Source: JAFLUQ01 sp964551215 (GTDB lineage: Bacteria > Bacillota > Clostridia > UMGS1883). From it: 10,686 nucleotides of DNA. The stretch is from assembly GCA_964551215.1 (NCBI GenBank), contig CAZKBV010000056.1, positions 1 to 10,686 of the forward strand, written 5' to 3'. The notes below the pieces were generated by a model. The model did not search any database. It was given only the letters and a program-made list of their open reading frames with translations, and was not told the DNA's origin. Shown here piece after piece: positions 6,759 through 10,686 of the stretch. The position numbers and the translations under genes are program-made. Numbering within the stretch: position 1 is the first letter of the stretch; the number at the start of each line of letters is the position of its first letter.

Positions 6759-8105
6759 GTGGGTTCTCTTTACGATAAGGTCAAAGCAACCGTACTGAAT
6801 CACGAGCTTCTTAATAGCGGCGATACGGTAATATGCGCCGTCAGCGGCGGCGCGGACTCCATGTGTCTGCTTACGATAATGAAGGAGCTTGCCCGTGAAA
6901 TGAAGCTGAATGTGGCGGCGGCAAACCTTAATCACTCCCTTAGGGGCAACGAAGGGGACGGAGATTCCCAGTATGTGGAAACCGTATGTGAAATAAAGGG
7001 CGTACCGTTTTACGGCCGAAAGCTGGACATAGGGGCAATAGCCTCGGAAAAGGGAATTTCCGTCGAGGAGGCCGGTCGGGAGGAACGCTATAAATTTTTC
7101 GACGAAATATCCGTTTCTTTGGGCGGCGCGAAAATAGCTACGGGCCACAACATAAGCGACAATGCCGAAACTGTGCTTTTTCGTCTTGGCAGGGGCAGCT
7201 CCGCCAAGGGGCTTTGCGGCATAAGATACAAACGAGGGAATATAATCCGCCCTCTTTTGGACGTAAGCCGCGAGGAAATTACCGAATATCTCATAGAAAA
7301 CGGCGTAATGTGGCGGGAGGACAGTACCAACGCTCAGCTTCACTACACCCGAAATAAAATACGTCATTTGCTTATCCCCCGCTTTCAGGAAATACAGCCC
7401 GACGCGGTGGAAAAAATAGTGAGCTGCGCCCAAAGTCTCAGCGAAGATGAGGAATACCTTTCGTCTTTGGCGGAAAAGCTTCTTTCCTCCGCCAAGGTTG
7501 AGGAGGACGAATACTCCACCTCGGCTTTGCTGGCGGCTCCGCTTCCCATTGCGAAACGGGCGGCGGCAAAGCTGCTGGAGGATTGGGGAGCCAAGGATAT
7601 AGACCGCGACAAAATAAATTCACTGCTGGAATTTTGCGCCAAGCCGTCAGGGAAACGGATGGACATAAATTCCGATACCTACGTTCTGCGAAGCTTCTAT
7701 ACCATAATAAAGCAGGGGCGGGAAAACGAGCGCAGCTTTTCCTACTCAATCACGCCGGGGCGAAGCGTATCCCACGAAAACTGGACAGTTTCCATTGAGC
7801 TTACCCCGTCTCCGCCCAAGGAGAATCCCTCCACGGCAGTGTTCGACGCGGCCCTGCTTTTCGGGACATTTACAATACGCTCCCGAAGGGACGGAGATAA
7901 AATAAAGCTCAGCGGCGGCGGGAGCAAAAAGCTTAAGGAGCTTTTCATAGATATGAAAATCCCGCAAAATCGCCGAAGCCGTATCCCGATAGTGCTTAAA
8001 GGGGACGAGGTGGTTTTTGTGCCGCCATTAAGAAAAACTCCCCGATACCGCCCAACGGAGAATACGGCAATGTTTCTTGTCATAAAATACACCGAGACAA
8101 AATAA
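6759..8105 (+). CDS. tilS: tRNA(Ile)-lysidine synthase
   Basis: TilS joins lysine to C34 of the CAU-anticodon isoleucine tRNA using ATP, so the tRNA reads AUA and is charged with Ile instead of Met. The PP-loop ATPase motif is AVSGGADS (27-34). The second family motif TGHNISDNAET (128-138, with H130, D134 and E137) and the downstream LGRGSSAKGLCGI loop are intact. The protein has 448 residues with the three-part build of the longer TilS class: PP-loop domain (about 20-200), middle helical domain (about 215-310), and a C-terminal domain (about 370-445) containing IRSRRDGDKI and KKLKELFIDMKIP. The GTG start at 6759 is supported by AAAGGAGG (6743-6750) with 8-nt spacing. The tilS-hpt-ftsH order is conserved across Bacillota. 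Confidence 0.97.
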   Translation: MGSLYDKVKATVLNHELLNSGDTVICAVSGGADSMCLLTIMKELAREMKLNVAAANLNHSLRGNEGDGDSQYVETVCEIKGVPFYGRKLDIGAIASEKGISVEEAGREERYKFFDEISVSLGGAKIATGHNISDNAETVLFRLGRGSSAKGLCGIRYKRGNIIRPLLDVSREEITEYLIENGVMWREDSTNAQLHYTRNKIRHLLIPRFQEIQPDAVEKIVSCAQSLSEDEEYLSSLAEKLLSSAKVEEDEYSTSALLAAPLPIAKRAAAKLLEDWGAKDIDRDKINSLLEFCAKPSGKRMDINSDTYVLRSFYTIIKQGRENERSFSYSITPGRSVSHENWTVSIELTPSPPKENPSTAVFDAALLFGTFTIRSRRDGDKIKLSGGGSKKLKELFIDMKIPQNRRSRIPIVLKGDEVVFVPPLRKTPRYRPTENTAMFLVIKYTETK

Positions 8106-8123
8106 ACGAAGGAGGAAATAAAA

Positions 8124-8681
8124 ATGGGTAAAACAAATGTCAGCGATGTGGTCAGCCGAGTTCTGATATCCGAAGAGGAAATCAAGGCCAGAGTTAAGGA
8201 GGTAGGCCGTAAAATAAGCGAAGACTACGACGGTCGGGAGCCTCTTATTGTGGCGGTACTCAGCGGCAGCTTCATTTTTGCGTCGGATCTTATAAGGGCC
8301 ATAACAATTCCGGTGGGAATCAGCTTTATTTATGCTTCCAGCTACGGCGATTCGGCGGAATCCTCCGGCAAGGTGGACATTAGAACCGGCAAGGGCGGCC
8401 TTGACGTAAAGGACAGGGATATTATAGTTGTGGAAGACATTGTCGATACGGGGCGCACTCTCACCGCCGTAAAGGCATTTCTGAAGGAAGGCGGTGCAAA
8501 AAGCGTTGAAATATGCACCTTCCTCGATAAGCCCTCAAGGCGCGTTGTCCCGCTGGACGTGAAATATATGTGCTTCGACATTCCGAACGAGTTTGTCGTG
8601 GGCTACGGCCTCGATTACGCGTATAAATACCGCCAGCTGCCCTATGTGGGAGTACTTAAGCGCGAAGTTTATGAAAAGTAA
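8124..8681 (+). CDS. hpt: Hypoxanthine phosphoribosyltransferase
   Basis: A cytoplasmic purine-salvage enzyme that converts hypoxanthine (and usually guanine) plus PRPP to IMP or GMP. The 185-residue length is typical of the bacterial HPRT class. The PRPP-binding signature VVEDIVDTGRTL is at residues 102-113, with the acidic pair E104-D105. Upstream, VAVLSGSFIFASDLIRAI carries the first phosphate-contacting loop, and the C-terminal VGYGLDYAYKYRQLPYVGVL segment is characteristic of Hpt. The start ATG has a perfect AAGGAGG (8109-8115) at 8-nt spacing, 18 nt after tilS. In B. subtilis and Listeria, HprT is reported to associate with TilS and FtsH functions in the same locus; here only the conserved order is visible. 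GMP/IMP production and ppGpp sensitivity of the family are general knowledge, not read from this sequence. Confidence 0.97.
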   Translation: MGKTNVSDVVSRVLISEEEIKARVKEVGRKISEDYDGREPLIVAVLSGSFIFASDLIRAITIPVGISFIYASSYGDSAESSGKVDIRTGKGGLDVKDRDIIVVEDIVDTGRTLTAVKAFLKEGGAKSVEICTFLDKPSRRVVPLDVKYMCFDIPNEFVVGYGLDYAYKYRQLPYVGVLKREVYEK

Positions 8682-8685
8682 GGAG
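8680..8685 (+). promoter_or_regulatory. ftsH ribosome binding site overlapping the hpt stop codon
   Basis: AAGGAG shares its two A residues with the hpt TAA (8679-8681) and stands 8 nt from the TTG at 8694. It decides the ftsH start and physically ties ftsH initiation to hpt termination. Confidence 0.7.
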
Positions 8686-8693
8686 TCATCATT

Positions 8694-10577
8694 TTGAACA
8701 AGACCTTTAAAAGCCTAAGCATTTACCTCTTGATTCTTATAATTATCACAGCGATTACCGTCTATACCTTCAGAGAACCGGAACAGCCCAAGATGTCGTT
8801 TTCCGATTTGGTAGTGGCCATCAACGAAGGTAAGGTCAGCGCAATCGAAATAAACGATTCCACGTGCGTGGCAACCATAAGCGGCGTGAAAATCGAAGTG
8901 GAAGCCAAACGCGATATGCTCTACTACGCCTGCGGCGACGCAATTACCGAGCAAATTAACGCCGGAACTCTTGAAGTTACGAATCCCAAGCCCGAAACCA
9001 TAAGCTGGTGGGTATCCTTGATACCTTACCTAATAATGACGCTTATATTCATAATTTTTATCGTCGTTTATATGCGCCAACAGACCGGCGGCAAGGGCGG
9101 CATAGGCGGCTTTGGCAAAAGCCGCGCCAAGGTTGACAGCGCAAACACTCCCAAGGTCACCTTTGACGATGTGGCAGGAGCCGATGAAGAAAAGCAGGAG
9201 CTTGAAGAAATCGTTGAATTTTTGAAAAATCCCCGTAAGTTCATTGATTTAGGCGCGAGAATCCCCAAGGGAGTTCTGCTTGTGGGCCCTCCGGGAACGG
9301 GCAAAACCCTTCTTGCGAAGGCCATTGCCGGTGAGGCAAAGGTGCCGTTTTTCTCCATTTCCGGCTCGGACTTCGTTGAAATGTTCGTGGGCGTAGGCGC
9401 AAGCCGTGTGCGCGATTTGTTTGAGCAGGCGAGAAAATCCCTCCCCGCAATAATTTTCATTGACGAAATTGACGCCGTGGGCCGCCAGAGAGGTACCGGT
9501 CTCGGCGGCGGACACGACGAACGCGAACAAACCTTAAATCAGCTCCTTGTGGAAATGGACGGCTTCGGTACAAACGAAGGCATAATCATAATCGCGGCCA
9601 CCAACCGTCCGGATATTTTGGATCCGGCTTTGCTGCGTCCGGGGCGCTTTGACCGTCAGGTAGTGGTAAACTATCCCGACCAGAAGGGTCGCGAGGCCAT
9701 ACTGAAGGTACACTCCAAAAACAAGCCCATTGACGAGGAAAGCGTATCCCTTGAAAAGGTGGCGAAAACCACCTACGGCTTTACCGGAGCCGATTTGGAA
9801 AACCTCCTTAACGAAGCGGCTATTTTGGCGGCAAGAGCCGGTAAAGCAAAAATCACTATGGCTGAAATGGATGAGGCCATGCTTAAAACCGTAATAGGTC
9901 CCGAAAAGAAATCCGCGAAGCATACGGAAAAGGACAAAAAACAAACCGCCTATCACGAGGCCGGGCATGCTGTAACCGCTCGTCTGCTTCCCACTCAGGA
10001 CCCTGTGCATCAGGTTTCAATTATTCCCAGAGGACGAGCCGGAGGCTTTACCCTTAATCTTCCCGACCAAGATAAACCATATATCAACCAGCAAACCTTT
10101 CTTGACGATATTACCGTTTCTCTTGCGGGACGCGCAGCGGAAAAAATTGTTTTCGGTGAAATAAACACCGGCGCTTCCAGCGACCTTGCCAACGCCACAA
10201 AGCACGCCCGCGAAATGGTTATGCAGTACGGTATGAGCGAAAAGCTGGGCTATGTAAGCTTCGACAGCGGCAACCATAACGTATTTTTGGGGCGCGACTT
10301 CAGCGAAGGCAGGAACTACAGCGAAGCTGTCGCGGCGGAAATAGACGCCGAAATAAAACGCATAATAGATGAAAGCTACGCCCGGTGCGAAAAGCTTCTT
10401 CGGGACAATATGCCCCGTTTGGACAGCGTGGCTCAGGCTCTCATCGAACACGAAAAACTGGACGGCGACGAATTTGAAGCCGCTTTTACCGCTCCGGACA
10501 AAGTCCCCGCTCTCTCCCCCATACCCGCCGAAAGCTCCGCGGCAATAGGAACGGAAAATAACAGTACGAACGAATAA
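8694..10577 (+). CDS. ftsH: ATP-dependent zinc metalloprotease FtsH
   Basis: A membrane-anchored AAA+ protease that degrades misassembled membrane proteins and selected regulators. The protein has 627 residues. TM1 is at about 8-26, an extracytoplasmic domain of about 78 residues follows, and TM2 is at about 105-126. The AAA+ domain has Walker A GPPGTGKT (198-205, K204), pore-loop FVGVG (231-235), Walker B IIFIDEID (253-260), and second-region-of-homology arginines R315 and R318. The peptidase has the zinc site HEAGH (421-425) with the third ligand D497 in SSDLANAT. All active-site residues are intact. The C-terminal tail is short, Ser/Pro/Ala-rich and poorly conserved in appearance. The start is TTG at 8694: AAGGAG (8680-8685) lies 8 nt upstream and overlaps the hpt stop codon, and no closer ATG retains TM1. 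It is the last gene of the operon, followed by a strong terminator. Confidence 0.98.
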   Translation: MNKTFKSLSIYLLILIIITAITVYTFREPEQPKMSFSDLVVAINEGKVSAIEINDSTCVATISGVKIEVEAKRDMLYYACGDAITEQINAGTLEVTNPKPETISWWVSLIPYLIMTLIFIIFIVVYMRQQTGGKGGIGGFGKSRAKVDSANTPKVTFDDVAGADEEKQELEEIVEFLKNPRKFIDLGARIPKGVLLVGPPGTGKTLLAKAIAGEAKVPFFSISGSDFVEMFVGVGASRVRDLFEQARKSLPAIIFIDEIDAVGRQRGTGLGGGHDEREQTLNQLLVEMDGFGTNEGIIIIAATNRPDILDPALLRPGRFDRQVVVNYPDQKGREAILKVHSKNKPIDEESVSLEKVAKTTYGFTGADLENLLNEAAILAARAGKAKITMAEMDEAMLKTVIGPEKKSAKHTEKDKKQTAYHEAGHAVTARLLPTQDPVHQVSIIPRGRAGGFTLNLPDQDKPYINQQTFLDDITVSLAGRAAEKIVFGEINTGASSDLANATKHAREMVMQYGMSEKLGYVSFDSGNHNVFLGRDFSEGRNYSEAVAAEIDAEIKRIIDESYARCEKLLRDNMPRLDSVAQALIEHEKLDGDEFEAAFTAPDKVPALSPIPAESSAAIGTENNSTNE

Positions 10578-10606
10578 ACCGAAAGGGTATATAAAAACGG
10601 TATACA

Positions 10607-10647
10607 AAACGGAAGTCCCGCCAAATGGGGACTTCCGTTTGCTTTTT
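10607..10647 (+). terminator. Rho-independent terminator of the operon
   Basis: A perfect 13-bp stem has its left arm AAACGGAAGTCCC at 10607-10619 and its right arm at 10628-10640, enclosing an 8-nt loop. It is followed by GCTTTTT (10641-10647). It begins 29 nt after the ftsH stop. The left flank is A-rich, so on the minus strand the hairpin is also followed by TTTTG, and weak termination of leftward transcription is possible. Confidence 0.92.
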
Positions 10648-10686
10648 CCGGCCAAGCTTGCCGGAGACATACATTTTAAATCATTC
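10648..10686. other. Right-edge sequence with no gene visible
   Basis: Thirty-nine bases after the terminator. They contain a 5-bp dyad CCGGC/GCCGG (10648-10652 and 10660-10664) and an AT-rich end. No start codon with a ribosome binding site is visible. Confidence 0.5.

Noticed and set aside
6723..7433. A 236-codon minus-strand frame opposite the start of tilS
   Set aside because: It covers the PP-loop region of tilS and the dnaB-tilS junction and has no recognisable domain. A minus-strand gene here would disrupt a conserved operon order.
10648..10664. Second small hairpin after the terminator (CCGGC...GCCGG)
   Set aside because: The stem is only 5 bp and no T-run follows, so it does not qualify as a second terminator.
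10017..10670. A 217-codon minus-strand frame opposite the end of ftsH
   Set aside because: It begins beyond the terminator and would be read through the hairpin. It overlaps the conserved FtsH peptidase domain and its translation resembles no known family.
1..10686. CRISPR array, insertion sequence, prophage, tRNA, riboswitch or toxin-antitoxin pair
   Set aside because: No regularly spaced repeats, transposase or integrase motifs, tRNA-like cloverleaf, long structured leader or small paired genes were seen. All gaps inside the operon are under 30 nt.

Overview
The window looks like chromosomal core DNA from a low- to mid-GC Bacillota bacterium of the Clostridia type. Three things suggest this. 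The gene content and order match Bacillota: a YlmC/YmxH sporulation-family gene, YybS-GdpP-L9-DnaB, and TilS-Hpt-FtsH. Strong AAGGAGG-type ribosome binding sites are common. GTG and TTG starts are frequent. By eye, base composition is near 50% GC in the genes and much lower between them. No mobile element, CRISPR array, tRNA, rRNA or defence system is visible.

Left edge (1-453). A small PRC-barrel gene of the YlmC/YmxH family is read leftward (349-101). Its 3' end carries a perfect TTGACA-17-TATAAT promoter, also pointing left. This promoter probably serves a gene cut by the window edge, whose start and ribosome binding site lie at about 37-53. The short divergent region 350-453 holds a good sigma-A-type promoter reading right (TTTACA-17-TATACT).

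Right-reading operon (454-10577). Eight genes follow on the + strand with gaps of 12-27 nt or overlaps of 14 nt. They are an unusual acyl-CoA-synthetase-like (adenylate-forming) protein, the YybS-family (DUF2232) membrane protein, GdpP (c-di-AMP phosphodiesterase), ribosomal protein L9, the replicative helicase DnaB, TilS (tRNA-Ile lysidine synthase), Hpt (hypoxanthine phosphoribosyltransferase) and FtsH (membrane AAA+ zinc protease). I see no terminator between them. A clear 13-bp-stem terminator at 10607-10647 closes the unit. It joins two clusters that lie on opposite sides of oriC in Bacillus subtilis (yybS-gdpP-rplI-dnaC and tilS-hpt-ftsH). The joint roles are nucleotide second-messenger control, replication fork function, translation (L9 and tRNA decoding), purine salvage and membrane proteostasis.

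Most of the window is ordinary housekeeping sequence. The one item that stands out is the first operon gene (454-2004). It has the overall layout of a long-chain acyl-CoA synthetase, but its ATP-binding P-loop motif has lost its glycines and is about three residues short, and the protein ends where the C-terminal catalytic lysine motif would be expected. It may be a non-catalytic or re-purposed member of the family. I do not see an undescribed multi-gene system here.
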